Part shown: piece after piece, positions 1 through 10,445 of the stretch
Layout: each line of letters opens with the position of its first letter
How positions within the stretch are numbered: the first letter of the stretch is position 1
From: Pseudoips prasinana
Lineage: Eukaryota > Arthropoda > Insecta > Lepidoptera > Nolidae
DNA length: 64,000 bases
Reading direction: 5' to 3'
Assembly (NCBI GenBank): GCA_951640165.1
Contig: OX621236.1
Span: forward strand, 33,782,948-33,846,947
Position numbers and translations under genes: made by a program
Notes under the pieces: model-generated
Databases searched by the model: none
The model's input: the letters and a program-made list of their open reading frames with translations, nothing else
Told to the model about the DNA's origin: nothing

Positions 1-117
1 GATGCTGCTGCCCGTCCTCTGGTAGATATTCCCTCGGGTCGACTTCTACGCCCCCCACGGGATGAGATGGGGTGATGATATTCTGATTCTGATATTTGTC
101 GCCGTCACCACACAGTC
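1..117 (-). repeat. RTE-type LINE 3' tail, partial
   Basis: This matches the repeat seen whole at 22449-22690 and 23516-23752. Shared landmarks are the CTCTGGTAGATATTCCCTCG block and the GATGAGATGGGGTGATGATA block. In related copies the complementary strand runs into a reverse-transcriptase C-terminus, so the sense strand is taken as minus. The window edge cuts the copy. Confidence 0.6.
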
Positions 118-797
118 GCTTCAAAACATAAATCCCTAAAAAGTATATTAGAATTCTTTTATAATAAATGTCTCGCGCTGTCGATGACGTACATCGTGCA
201 TCAAAATATATGCGTACAGGTGTTTATCTATCGCTGTTAGCCACATCTGATGTACATATTATAAAATAAGGAATTATATGTACTTAAGTATTAAGTACAT
301 ATGATTCCTTCCGAAGTGTTAAAAGCGAATGTGAGTGCCAATACAAACCACTCTGGGTTTAATGGCACAAAACAAAATAATAATGTAGGTATATATATAA
401 TAAAAAATAATGTGTATATATAATAAAAAGAAAATAAAAATAAAACACACTTAATTTATTATCTTACGTCAACACTAGCACGCCTTGTCACGGTTCTAAT
501 TTCCTTTAAAGATTCAACATCATGAATTTGAAATTATGATGAAATTCCTACAATAATACTTATAGGTATCTATGGTAACGTAATGTCGTAATTTAGCTAA
601 TTGAGAATGGAGCTTTGAAGTCTTTGTAGCTTAACAGGAATGATACGGTATAGAAGGATGATATCTAGACAGGCGGGCCCGTGCCGCGTAACCACCCAAT
701 CATTGACCTGCTTGACATGACAGTAAGTAAGTAAGTCTTTATGGTACACCAAATAATAATAATACATAGAAATAACTATGAGCATGTTATCTAGATT
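118..797. other. AT-rich DNA with one short hairpin
   Basis: No gene is seen. At 268-310 two 20-bp arms (left arm AAGGAATTATATGTACTTAA) pair with one mismatch around a 3-nt loop. Confidence 0.5.
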
Positions 798-937
798 GTA
801 CAGACGCCAGCACATCAAGCTACCCCAATCTGTCAAATTTCTCCAACTGAAAGGGAACCTTATGATTTTGTGATGAAGATGAAATCTTTAAAAGAAATTT
901 GACACATTGGGGCAGCAGAATGTGCTGGCGTCTGTAC
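798..937. mobile_element. Foldback MITE copy 1 (GTACAGACGCC family)
   Basis: The two ends are inverted repeats: GTACAGACGCCAGCACATC on the left and its complement on the right, continuing inward through CCCCAATCTGTCAAATTT. Almost the whole element can fold on itself and it has no coding capacity. Six relatives lie in the window. The right arm of this copy carries several substitutions. Confidence 0.8.
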
Positions 938-1184
938 AAGGCGGCCTTACCGCTAGGTGCGATCTTTTCCAGGCAACCGTTGAATGGAACAGGAGTGAAG
1001 AAAAGTCTGTTGGGTATTTGTTGGCATATCAAAAAAAACTTTTTTTTACTACAAGACAGTGTTGTAATATCGCTGCATAAGCGTACTCCGAAGCCAATTG
1101 TTACTCGTCGTATGAGACTATTACTTGTGGATGTATAAAATGAATGGCCAAAAAGAATATAGCCTCATCTATATCCCCTGGAGG

Positions 1185-1430
1185 GTAGAAGTCGGCCGGA
1201 TGGTCTGTATATACTGACTGTCGTCACGGGTACCAACGGAAGATCAGCGCTGGGTGTAACCCAGCAAATGCTGAGATGGTGACCCTTTCGGCAGGACATA
1301 CAGGACCTATTGCGTAGTATTAACCTATGTTATTGTTTGATTTTTATATGTATTTAGTTAGTTCTGTTTGTAAATTTCTTGTATGTCTATTGTCGAATAA
1401 ATGTATTTCTTCTTCTTCTTCTTCTTCTAT
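1185..1430 (+). repeat. Probable retroposon 3' tail with (TTC)n
   Basis: A GC-richer stretch passes into AT-rich sequence, then AATAAATGTATT and a (TTC)n run at about 1406-1428. This looks like the 3' end of a retroposed element. It abuts the next repeat, and no second copy was found in the window. Confidence 0.35.
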
Positions 1431-1433
1431 ACC

Positions 1434-1520
1434 AGAGAATGGGCAACAGCGTTTCTTTAAGTACTATGATCATCATACTGCGATCGCCAACCCGTCTGCC
1501 AAGCGTATTTCTGATATGAT
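1434..1520 (+). repeat. RTE-type LINE 3' tail fragment
   Basis: In LINE sense this reads CCAGAGAATGGGCAACAGCG, then a block ending GCGATCGCCAACCCGTCTGC. It matches the complement of 22530-22620 and of 23620-23670. Only the inner part of the tail is present. Confidence 0.55.
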
Positions 1521-1639
1521 GATGATGTACAAAAATTCTCTATGTAGGTATAAATAGCCTATTGTTGCATTAATAAAGTTCAACATCGACTCGCGAGCCT
1601 AAAATTCTGCTCACCAATGTAAGTTTGAGATCAGGGTAA

Positions 1640-1930
1640 TGCTTGCGTCGGTGTTGTGTGGGAACAGTAGTATTCAACCATGAAGATGTGAAAAAGCGTT
1701 TCTCTTTTAATTTAACATCGTCCCAGCTCGCATCACTATACGAAGTTATCTTCGCCAATAAATGGCAGTTCCTGAAATTGTCACATAACAAAAAGCGGGC
1801 CATTTACGGGTGCGTGGACGTGCATGACAATATTGAAATTTGGATAGACGAGCATTATGCGGGACCGGTGGTGTTAAAACAATCCAGAACGCGTGATATT
1901 GACACAATATTTAGTGAACTTCGTCGCTGA
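1640..1930 (+). other. Unrecognised protein-like open frame, no ATG
   Basis: The frame opens after a TAA at 1637 and stays open for about 96 codons to a TGA. It contains no ATG; the only usable starts are non-ATG, such as TTG at 1643. The product is mixed in composition, with stretches such as HEDVKKRFSFNLTSSQL and NIEIWIDEHYAGPVVL, and looks more like real protein than the low-complexity frames nearby. TATAAATA lies at 1549-1556. I recognise no family. It could be a terminal exon of a decayed gene, a fragment of an unknown mobile element, or chance. The lack of an ATG and of any neighbouring exon keeps confidence low. Confidence 0.25.
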
Positions 1931-1966
1931 TTGAAGTCACCCGACTACGCATATTTTATAATAAGA

Positions 1967-2250
1967 AGCCTCCTTGGTCGGTAGTGTGCTAAACCACAGA
2001 TAACGAGGTCCTGAGTTCAAATTCCAGATCGAACCAAAAGTAATTTTAGGATTTTCTGTAAAAAGAAAAAAATCTCAGTATCTGACCTCTTTCCGGTCGT
2101 GTCGCTAGTCGTCCCATCGGATCATGAGAGTGATGGAATAGAAAGTGCCCCTGTGTTTGCGCACACACTTGTGCACTTTAATATGTCCCGCGCAGATGGC
2201 TAGACTTCATTGAGACTAGTCGCCGTGGCCGAAATCCGGCTAGGAGGTAA
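1967..2250 (+). mobile_element. tRNA-derived SINE (family U), diverged
   Basis: The head has pol III box-like sequence (GGTCGGTAGTGTGCTAAACC, then GAGTTCAAATTCC). The body matches 9735-10090, including GACCTCTTTCCGGTCG, CCCATCGGATCATGAGAGTG and GCCGTGGCCGAAATCCGGCT. An internal segment present in the 9.7-kb copy is missing here. Confidence 0.7.
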
Positions 2251-3816
2251 TTTTTTTTATTACAATTTGAAAGTTCCTAAAGGAGAAGCTAATGACTCCA
2301 TACATTCCTGAGCCCAGGTGTTAACTGAATCAAACTAGCCTTATTTGTGAGGGGATATAATAAAAAGACCTCACTGAAATTTTGGTTAAATTTGGCTATC
2401 CAGGAATCAAGTTATAGTAAAAGCGAGGTTAAATTATAACATTGTAGTTTTTTACAAAATATTTTTGAATGGCTTCGGTTGTGTTATGGTTTTATGCATA
2501 GAGAGTGTGACATGTCGAAGATCTGGCACGTTTGGATCCCCCGCGCCCCGGGCAGTCACTACAGACGAAGAAAACCACAAATAAAACATGGAAAATACTT
2601 GCGCACTTAAAACGAAAGACAACAAACGAGTGACAGTCAAAGAGCATGTAAAGACTGTCTGACTGCCCGAAGAAAAATTAAAGGAATATGGAAGCGTAGT
2701 GGGTATCCTGAATAGAGCGATTACCAATTAAGATTGGTCACGTCGATTTATTTCAGTTTGCAATTTCTCTATAATTGGTGAATGCATAAAACTTGCACAA
2801 CAAGAAATATTTTACGGTCGTATTCTTGGAGTGATTGTAAAATTGTAAGAAGAAATTTATGCGTACCAAATACCATACAATTTTAACTAATTTGCTAAGG
2901 TTATCTTTGGCTAACTTTCAAATCTGTAGCTAACATATTTGTTTAATAAGAGTTTTTGTTATATTTTCATATCTGACGGTCATGTTTTAGCGAAGCTATT
3001 CACAGTTGTTTTCATCCCTAAACTATTATCCTCGGCAGATAATAAAAATGTCTAAAATTTTGTTCGTTTAATTTATTATATATTTATTTTGTTCCTTTTT
3101 AGGGTTCCGTAGCCAAATGGCAAAAAACGGAACCCTTATAGATTCGTCATGTCTGTCTGTCCGTCCGTATGTAAAATAATAATAAAATTGGGTATGGTAA
3201 CATTCCCAATTTTATGTATAACTATTAGCTATTTGCCAATCAGTTTATATTATCTGTTGATTGGTCTCTTACGTAGCTATTCGGAACTGAATGTAACCTT
3301 GATAGAGTAGTAAAAATTGTAAAGAAATGCGTAGATAAAATGTAAATATTGTTGTGTGTAACAACTAAAAAGCATGTAATATTCATAACAAACGGCCTGT
3401 GAGGCACTTCGTTCGCTTTCGTTGGCGCTGCGCCAGTGCGCGTGCGTCGGTATGTGATATATCATTCTAAATTCTAACAGTTTCTTTCCTTTCTTTCAGT
3501 TGCGAGACATAATATGAGTAAGTATGTGATTTAAGACTTACGTATGTGTTCAAGATAAGTAACGATGCTTCGTTACAAACGGCATACGAACACGCTTGAA
3601 AATCTTGTATAAGTCTTCGGAAAATGTCAATATTTACAGCATAATTCAACAAATGAATATTCACCCTTCGATCAATAACAGTACCTACTATTATTGATGG
3701 AAGTATTCACCTACAAAGAACCAATGCCTTCAAAAAATTGCGCGTTTCGTTAAATTTCAAATTATACTCATTAGATCGCCAGTTAGATCATAAGCAAAAA
3801 GACATAGTGAACGAGC
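2251..3816. other. No gene seen; one repeat scrap
   Basis: AT-rich DNA. At 3098-3170 AGGGTTCCGT and CGGAACCCTTATAG resemble the family at 56728-57008. Nothing else is recognised. Confidence 0.5.
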
Positions 3817-4012
3817 ACGTGTGGCTCAGCGGCTAAGACAGTCGCCTCGCCGCTTCGTGTCGCGGGTTCGAGTGCCGCGCCGGACAAATATTTTGTTACC
3901 CACAAATAGTTGTTCAAAGTCTGGATGTAATTTGTGTCCGTCTATTATATGTTTTGTAAAGTACCCGCGACACAGGGATTAGGTTCCCTAGTGCGAGCAT
4001 TGCCTTAAAAAA
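3817..4012 (+). mobile_element. tRNA-derived SINE (family T)
   Basis: The head has an A-box-like TGGCTCAGCGGCTAAGACAG and a B-box-like CGGGTTCGAGTGCC. The body has TAATTTGTGTCCGTCTATTA and a 3' block with CGACACAGGGATTAGGTTCC. It matches copies at 9382, 12672, 32526 and 41450. Confidence 0.75.
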
Positions 4013-4355
4013 ACAAAATCTCAAACATACTGGAAATCAGTCCGCGCTCGATGTTAATTCAGTACTGTAATAACACAATATACTGCAGTGATAACAAAGA
4101 AACTCCGAATAAAAACAATCAATCAAACCGCCAAACGAGAAAAAGAAACAAAATTCTAGGTCACACAAATATTTGTCTCAGTGCGGGAATCAAACGAGCG
4201 GCCCTGAGAACGTACCGTTAAGATAAACGATTGTCTTATACAGATAGTATTGTTGTGACTTGTGACGTATTTGATCAGACATTTGGAAATATTGAATGAT
4301 TGCGCCAATAATGATTCTCTCCCAAACCGACGCATAAAAAATCATTGCTTTTCTT

Positions 4356-4670
4356 CTTTTCTTATATACCAGAGGGCGACAAACGAGCAAGTGGGTGACT
4401 TGATGGTAGGTAATCACCGCCGACATGGACACACCGGAGGGGTCGCGGGTGCATTGCCGGCCTTTAAGACTCAGCAAACTAGTGTTGCTGACCCTTTCCC
4501 CCACCCCGATGAGGGATGATCAGGCGACCTTACTCACACGCAGGAACACATCATTAAGTTAATAATGTTATTGTTAAGGAATGTCTTCTGTAAGGTGCAG
4601 GTACTTCCCCGGTCGGGCTGCTCTTAGAGCGAATCAACGCTGTGCCCTACCTGTCTTGAAAAGCAAAATT
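4356..4670 (+). repeat. Interspersed repeat, family E
   Basis: The sequence CGACAAACGAGCAAGTGGGT, GGCCTTTAAGACTCAGCAAA, then TTAAGGAATGTCTTCTGTAA recurs at 12098-12320 and, inverted, at 13910-14200. The family type is unknown and a retroposon is likely. Confidence 0.65.
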
Positions 4671-4934
4671 CATATCTTATACGAGCAAGCAAGGATCTTA
4701 ACAAACTATGCAAAGATTTATCATTTGACCCATTCATCACAAAAAGCAGTACGGCAAGGAATATTTTTAACTTAAATCATTTTTCTGTAATTTAGTATTT
4801 AAATCTTGTAATATTTGATTTACTTAGTTGTAATTCTTTAGTTTATATATTGATTATTACCTAGGCACTGATATGTCTGTTGCAATTCATGAAAACCTGT
4901 TATTGGCTCACTGTTGCTTAGTTTATATTTAAAA

Positions 4935-4935
<1 letters not shown>

Positions 4936-4971
<36 letters not shown>
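4936..4971. repeat. Poly-A run
   Basis: About 36 consecutive A residues. It may be the tail of a degraded retroposon or a homopolymer of uncertain assembled length. Confidence 0.9.
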
Positions 4972-4973
<2 letters not shown>

Positions 4974-5667
4974 ATGTTTATTAGCTGTTGGTTTTCCTAT
5001 CTAAATAAATAAATAAATGGCATTTTTTTCTGTCAGTTTAATTTAACCGAAATAAATGAATATCTTGGGTCAAATGGCTCACTGTCATCTGAACCCAAAC
5101 TTACTAGACAGCCTGCCTAGTAAGTTTGTGTGTACAGTGTACCATGGCAAATTATCGAAATGTTTGCTGTGCGTTTTCTTTTCATATCTAATATGGTTTA
5201 ATGACGAATCGGAACCACGGTGTTTCATAGCAAATATGTATATCTACTATGGAATGTGATAAAAGAAAAATAATATATTATATAATGTTAAATAGAATAC
5301 CACGACAACACTTTGAAATAAATCTCTATAACGCGGGGCACTTTACAAACATTTGATTTACGGACAAATACATCCTGAATCAGAACAATTATATATGGGC
5401 CGCAGAAATAGTTGTCCTGTTCAGAAATCGAACCTTTGAGGTAGGAGCGATGTTACTGTAATGGCTCACTGTGCCAGACGTGCCGTCAAGGTATGTCAGA
5501 GTTGTGTATTTACCTTTTCTGTATGATGGAAGTACTTCCCCAATCAGGCTTCTTCTTGAGTGAAAGAACGATATGGCCTACCTCTCGTATTTCATACGAG
5601 ATTTTATAATTTTTTAAACATGGACTTCCTGATGTACGATTTTATATCTTTACACTAAGGTCTTTAA
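4972..5667. other. No gene seen; small inverted repeat and E-like scrap
   Basis: CAAACTTACTAG at about 5096 pairs with CTAGTAAGTTTG at about 5118. A short stretch around 5520-5590 resembles the 3' part of repeat family E. Confidence 0.4.
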
Positions 5668-6053
5668 CATAAAATTAGAATGCGCAAAGCGGCTGCATAC
5701 AGCTATTATCCACCGAAGTCTACAATTAATAATAATAATATATAATATTCTGGGACATTATTTACACACGCCATCTGATCTTAAATTAAGCAAAGCTTTT
5801 ACTATGGAAACCAGATAATATTCTACATATACTACTTTTCTTTTGTAAATACATACTTATAGAGATAATTACACCCAGACTCAGGACAAACAGACATGTT
5901 CATGCACACAAATATCTGTCCTGGGTGGGAATCGAATCCACGACCTGCAGCGTCCAAAGCAAGCATTTACCAACCACACCATACGCCCGTCATAAAATTA
6001 GAATGCGCAAAGCGGTTGCATACAGCTATTATCCACCGAAGTCTTCAATTAAT
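5668..6053 (-). mobile_element. tRNA-derived SINE (family S) with 63-bp flanking direct repeats
   Basis: The SINE occupies about 5731-5990 on the minus strand: an AAT-rich tail at the left, then the body with TACACCCAGACTCAGGACAA and a B-box-like stretch with GGGTGGGAATCGAATCC. Directly outside it the same 63-bp sequence occurs at 5668-5730 and 5991-6053 with two mismatches by eye. The simplest reading is an unusually long target-site duplication made at insertion. Confidence 0.75.
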
Positions 6054-6544
6054 GTAGTTAATAAAGGTAGTTTTCAACCGGAAATACAGCTTGATTTCTC
6101 GTTAAAAGTGGCTTTTACAGCGCAAATTGTATGATTGGTCGATCGAGTATTTAATGGGACGATTTCCAAATTTCACAAGTATGAAGTGACAGGCTCAACC
6201 CACAGAAACAAAATTATTTTAGCGATCAATCTTACCTCGCCGCCGCGTCGGTCTAACTCATCCAGAGGAAGATTGAAAACGTAAACAATTGAGGTAAATA
6301 GACAATATTATTAGATACAATAATCATAAAAAATAAATATACGCACTAATATAGGGTGCCAAGTTTGTTCTCCCGCGGTATTTGAAAAAGACACGGCGCC
6401 GAGTTGTAAACTAATTACGAGTATTATCTAAATATCTAGTACAGTCGTTTCACGTGCAGTGGATACATTTGAACTACGAAAACCGTCCTTATCGTCTATA
6501 TAATAAGAGCGGAATAATTACTTTATTCATCTAGCGGTTACTTA
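6054..6544. other. No gene seen
   Basis: AT-rich sequence with no recognised repeat and no convincing open frame. Confidence 0.5.
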
Positions 6545-6715
6545 GCTTAAATCCTGGGTCCGGCAAAAATGACATATTGATTCAGATTTTTCTGTCAAGA
6601 TGTCTTAGATAGTGGCAATAGAAGAAGAGAGTCTGCCAGATGGTGCCGTGACACCCCCGTGCCTCGAAGAACACGTAAAACTTTAGTCCGTACCATCCGT
6701 CCATGAAAGTGATGG
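6545..6715 (+). mobile_element. SINE family U fragment
   Basis: AAATCCTGGGTCCGGCAAAA, the CCCCCGTGCCTCGAAGAACA block and the CATGAAAGTGATGG block match 9780-9975 in order. It is diverged and interrupted. Confidence 0.55.
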
Positions 6716-6719
6716 ATTT

Positions 6720-7012
6720 TAGATAAGTCCTTATTATGGAGATCAAAAGTAGCCGTTATAGTCCAAAGAATTGCCAAACTGAAGTGGCAGTGGGCGATGT
6801 ATATAGCTCGGGGACTCGGGGCAGAAAGTTTCTTGAGTGGCGACCACGAATGGGAAGACGCAGCATAGGCAAGCCCCATTTAAAGCAGACCGATAGACGA
6901 TTTTGTTAGGGTCATGGGGAGCCACTGGATGGCATTGCATTGGATTGGCAGTACAAAACCGAATATTATGGAGATTCTTGGGGAGGCCTTCGTCCAGCAG
7001 TTCAGGAGGTCT
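6720..7012 (+). pseudogene. LINE reverse-transcriptase C-terminus, frameshifted
   Basis: Read in two plus-strand frames this gives RIAKLKWQWAMYIAR, then KFLEWRPRMGRRSIGKP, then DDFVRVMGSHWM and LGEAFVQQ. That is the C-terminal signature of RTE-like endonuclease/reverse-transcriptase LINEs common in Lepidoptera (family consensus near QRIAKLKWQWAGH and GEAYVQQW). Frameshifts and lost residues show it is dead. Only the 3' end of the element is present, as expected from 5'-truncated retroposition. It runs into an A-rich then T-rich stretch at 7016. Confidence 0.6.
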
Positions 7013-7026
7013 TTTAAAAAAAAAAA

Positions 7027-7193
7027 AAAATTTTTTTTCACGTAGACTTTAAAAAAGCGCTTATAAATAGTCAGAACATGTTTGTAGTAATACAGTTATT
7101 ATTTCTAGTTGCTTATTACAGATATTTAGTTAAATGGAATGTTAAAACATTTATACAATTTATTTTATAATAGTAGTGATATTTAGCTAGCTA
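7027..7193 (-). repeat. Interspersed repeat, family C, copy 1
   Basis: TTCACGTAGACTTTAAAAAA begins a block that passes through TAGTCAGAACATGTTTGTAG to TATTTAGCTAGCT. It is shared with copies at 8965, 11205, 31035, 40340, 51165 and 62985. The complement ends in GTGAATAAAA-like sequence, so sense is probably minus. Confidence 0.7.
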
Positions 7194-7984
7194 GCTTTCG
7201 GCTGATATGATGACTTCATTAAAGTTTCCGCTGCCATGGCTGAAAAAGGAGGATTATTATTTTATTATATGTAAAACATAACCCAACCACGCACTTACAC
7301 GCATTACAACCAGCTCTGGGAACCAACCTGGCAGTGTTTTTATCGCAACCGTGGCTGTAACCACTAGACCATACGACACGTCGATAGTTACGTACAAAAT
7401 CCCTGAAATCGGTACGAGTACCTACGATATATTAGACTTCAAACTGGCGACACGCCAGAAATGTTGTTTTCTTAATATTCTACCTCTTTAAACTAATAGA
7501 GATATTGGGAAACTCCAGAATTATTACAAACTCTGATCAGATTTTATATTTTAAAGTCTATATAGTCTAAAAAAGACACCACCCGCACTACGGAAATGAA
7601 TCCGTGTCGAGGGGTACATTACACAAATGATAAGAAAACACGTTATTCAGCAACCATATACGTATATTCAACTCATCAGGATTGCACCATTACAACACTT
7701 AGCAAACTTTAACTAAATTACTTCACTTCAGCATTATAATAAATGAAGGTACACACAACACACGATGTTAACAACGTTTCTGTTTCTGCGCTCGATGAGA
7801 ACTGCCGAACTTTGCAGCCATTCCAAATGTCATGAACGGGAATGAACTGAATGCATCGGCCATTCCGCTCATTCACCAGAGACAGATTATATCCTTTTAA
7901 TAAATATTAAATTAAATACAAAGCAAAATTACCTTTTTAAGTAAACAAATCACCAAAAATGTTGCCAATTATTTGGAAATCATA
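7194..7984. other. No gene seen
   Basis: AT-rich sequence. A tRNA-like scrap may lie around 7310-7375 (CTCTGGGAACCAACCTGG; ACCACTAGACC), too degraded to assign. Confidence 0.4.
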
Positions 7985-8120
7985 ACACAAAGTACATCCA
8001 GACTCAAAACTCAAAATCTATTTATGGGTCACAGGAATAGCTGTCCAGCGCAGGAATCGAACCCGGGACATGAAGTGGCGCGGCGACTGTCTTAACCCCT
8101 GCGCCACACGTGCAGTCAGG
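7985..8120 (-). mobile_element. tRNA-derived SINE (family T), 3' truncated
   Basis: Minus-strand copy: the complement shows the A-box region, then TCCCGGGTTCGATTCC, then the ACAGCTATT and TGAGTCTGGATGTAC body. The 3' block is absent. A lone T-family 3' block (CCCGCGACACAGGGATTAAA) sits at about 8343-8392 on the plus strand. Confidence 0.65.
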
Positions 8121-8401
8121 AAGTCGGTGGTACTACACCCGCGTACTTCGGAGAGTTGTCAGTCTTGTGCACCCTCATAGATCTGTCTCCAATTGGGAGG
8201 TCTGGTCAAAAACGAAACCTGTAACAAATTAGAGTTCTCGAGAAACATTGTGATTGGCTAGACTTATCACGCCATCACGACAATAACCAATCATAAAGAT
8301 GCATACCCGTCGAGAGAGCAAACAACCAAACTTCTCGGTGTGTACCCCGCGACACAGGGATTAAATGCCATAGTGCGGGCGTTGTCTTAAAAATATATAT
8401 A

Positions 8402-8641
8402 TCTATATATATAAAAATCAATGCCACTTTTCGTTGTAATGTTATAACTCAACAACGCCTTTACCGATTTGGCTAATTTTGGTCTTGAATTATTCGTGGA
8501 AGTCCAGGAAAGGTTTGTACGTAGAGAAAATTTTAAAAAAGTCTTGAAAAAGTGTAATATCAACATGTTTCTATACTCCCTATTAGTACAAACAATTTAA
8601 TACTTAAAGGTGTAGCGAAGCACGTACATACCATGCCGCTA

Positions 8642-8642
<1 letters not shown>
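8402..8642 (+). mobile_element. Helitron-like non-autonomous element, third type
   Basis: The element starts A|TCTATATATATAAAAATCAA and ends CCGCTAG|T, so both ends fit Helitron rules (5' TC, 3' CTAG, insertion between A and T). Internal sequence such as CCGATTTGGCTAATTTTGG and GTAGCGAAGCACGT is, from memory, typical of a widespread insect Helitron family. It lies inside a (TA)n tract, which continues at 8643-8672. Confidence 0.55.

Positions 8643-8672
<30 letters not shown>
8643..8672. repeat. (TA)n microsatellite
   Basis: Alternating TA repeats directly follow the Helitron-like 3' end. Confidence 0.9.
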
Positions 8673-8677
<5 letters not shown>

Positions 8678-8689
8678 TTTGTTATCTTT

Positions 8690-8866
8690 TCATTAAATTT
8701 TATTTCCAATATCTTTACAGGTTCTCCCAATGCGATATTAAAAGGAAATCTTAATACATACACACATGTTAAACATACACAAGCTGTGCGTCTCTGGAAT
8801 GATTTGCCTGTAACGGTAAGGCGAGTTCAATCTATTCACACTTTTAAAAAGCTAGTGTCAGAATAG
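8690..8866 (+). pseudogene. LINE reverse-transcriptase C-terminal tail
   Basis: The frame ends AVRLWNDLPVTVRRVQ, then FKKLVSE and a stop. The pattern RLWN-x-LP followed by a short basic FKK segment is the usual C-terminus of CR1/Jockey-type LINE reverse transcriptases. Upstream the frame loses similarity, so only the last 40 or so residues can be claimed. It is probably a 5'-truncated copy. Chance is possible given the short match. Confidence 0.45.
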
Positions 8867-8964
8867 CTATCACAATAAATAGATATTGTGACAGATTTAG
8901 TCATCTCTTATCTATCATATAAAGCTAGGTATGGTCATCTCTCGTGATGACTTAAAATAAAAAA

Positions 8965-9345
8965 TAAAATATAAAAGGTTTTTATTCACGTAGACTTAAA
9001 AAAAGCGCTTGTAAATAGTCAGAACATGTTGGTAGTAATATAGTTGTATACATTATTATTTCTAGTAACATAGATATTTAGGTACACATTGTATTGATTG
9101 TATGAAAACATTTATAAAATTTATTTTATAATAGCAATGATATTTAGCTAGCTCGTATCAAGTTATTTTCAAGAGATAATGTTTAAGTTTAATTATCTAG
9201 TTTAAGTCTAATATTTTTACTACATATTGTCAATGGTTCTGTCTATATTAAGGTATTATTATTATGACGGACCTTGTGTTAATAACGACGGTCGCACTTT
9301 AATACTACCACCGGATCCAATGCGCCCCTTATACTTATAACTTAC
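8965..9345 (-). repeat. Interspersed repeat, family C, long copy
   Basis: This is the fullest copy with 51165-51520. After the shared TTCACGTAGACTT block it continues to GTATTATTATTATGACGGAC and GGATCCAATGCGCCCC. Read on the minus strand it would end GTGAATAAAAACC, like a retroposon 3' end with a poly-A signal. Confidence 0.7.
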
Positions 9346-9381
9346 ATATGTCTATACATAAGTAGGTATATATACTTTTGA

Positions 9382-9575
9382 GTCCACGAGTGCGGAGCGT
9401 TTAAGACAGTCACCTCGCTACTTCTTGTCCCGGGTTCGATTCCCGCGCAGGACAACAATAAATAAGTAGTTGTTCTGAGTCTGGGTGTAGGTACTTAGTG
9501 TCCGTCAATTATATTTTGTAAAGTACCTCACGACGCAGGTATCCATAACTAGTGCGGGCTATAATAATTAATTCT
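9382..9575 (+). mobile_element. tRNA-derived SINE (family T)
   Basis: A-box-like GTGCGGAGCGTTTAAGACAG, B-box-like CCGGGTTCGATTCCCGC, then GTTCTGAGTCTGGGTGTAGG and the 3' block GACGCAGG. It is more diverged than the 12.7-kb copy. Confidence 0.7.
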
Positions 9576-9734
9576 TTATTGTCGAGTGACCATGATTAAT
9601 TTTTGGTTAGTAATACATAAGTACAAAAACTTAAGCCTATGCGAATATATAATTTACAAAAATATTAACAACTAAACTAACACGTTAAATTTAAAAAAAA
9701 ATGGATGTTATCCCTGTGAGTACATGTATCTATA

Positions 9735-10090
9735 TGACTGCCTCGTTGGCCTAGCGGTAGCGTGTTCACCCGCAGATGGTCCTGGGTTCAAATCCTGGGT
9801 CGGGCCAAAGGTGATTTTGAGACTATTCTGTAAAAAGAAAAATTTCTCAGCATCAGCCCGAAGTCTGGGAGTTGGCGGTATTATACCCCCGTGCCTCGGA
9901 GAGCGCGTAAAGCCGTCGGTCCTGTACCTGACCTCTTTCCGGTCGAGTTGCGCGTCCCATCGGATCATGAGAGTGATGGAATAGAAAGTGCTCCTGTGAT
10001 TGCGCACACACTTGTGCACTATAATATGTCCCGCGCAGATGGCTAATGTCTGTTGAGACTGGCCGCCGTGGCCGAAATTCGGCTAGGAGC
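9735..10090 (+). mobile_element. tRNA-derived SINE (family U), most complete copy
   Basis: The head reads like a tRNA gene 5' half: CTCGTTGGCCTAGCGGTAGC, then GGTCCTGGGTTCAAATCCTG as B box. A long body follows (GCCTCGGAGAGCGCGTAAAG; CCCATCGGATCATGAGAGTG; GCCGTGGCCGAAATTCGGCT). The pol III boxes suggest it could be transcribed. It encodes nothing and would rely on LINE machinery. Confidence 0.8.
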
Positions 10091-10121
10091 ATATTAGGAT
10101 ATTATTATTAGTTATGCTTAA

Positions 10122-10445
10122 CTAGCTGTGACCCGCGGTTTCACCCGCGTTAAATTTTAAAAATTATCACATGTCCTCCCCCGTAGGTGATAGCGTGATA
10201 ATATGAAGCCTTTATGTTGACTCGACCTCTTAGTAATATTCATGCAAAATTCATGAAGTAAATCCGTTCAGTACTTTTTGAGTTTAGCCCGGACATACAT
10301 ACAGACAAACAGACACACAGACAAAAATTCTAAAAGCTATATTTTTGGTTTCCATATCGATTGTATATCACGCCCCAAGTTTCCTTTTAAAATAATATTC
10401 AATGTACAGTTTTGACTTTTCTACGATTTTATTATATGTATAAAT
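10122..10445 (-). mobile_element. Helitron-like element (long type, family B)
   Basis: On the minus strand it ends with a hairpin (CGCGGGTGAAACCGCGG) about 8 nt before CTAG|T. The body has GTCCGGGCTAAACTCAAAAA and CCAAAAATATAGC and the 5' end is near TATACATATAATAAAATC. It matches 21151-21454, 43212-43530 and 52729-53048. No Rep/helicase is present. Confidence 0.65.
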
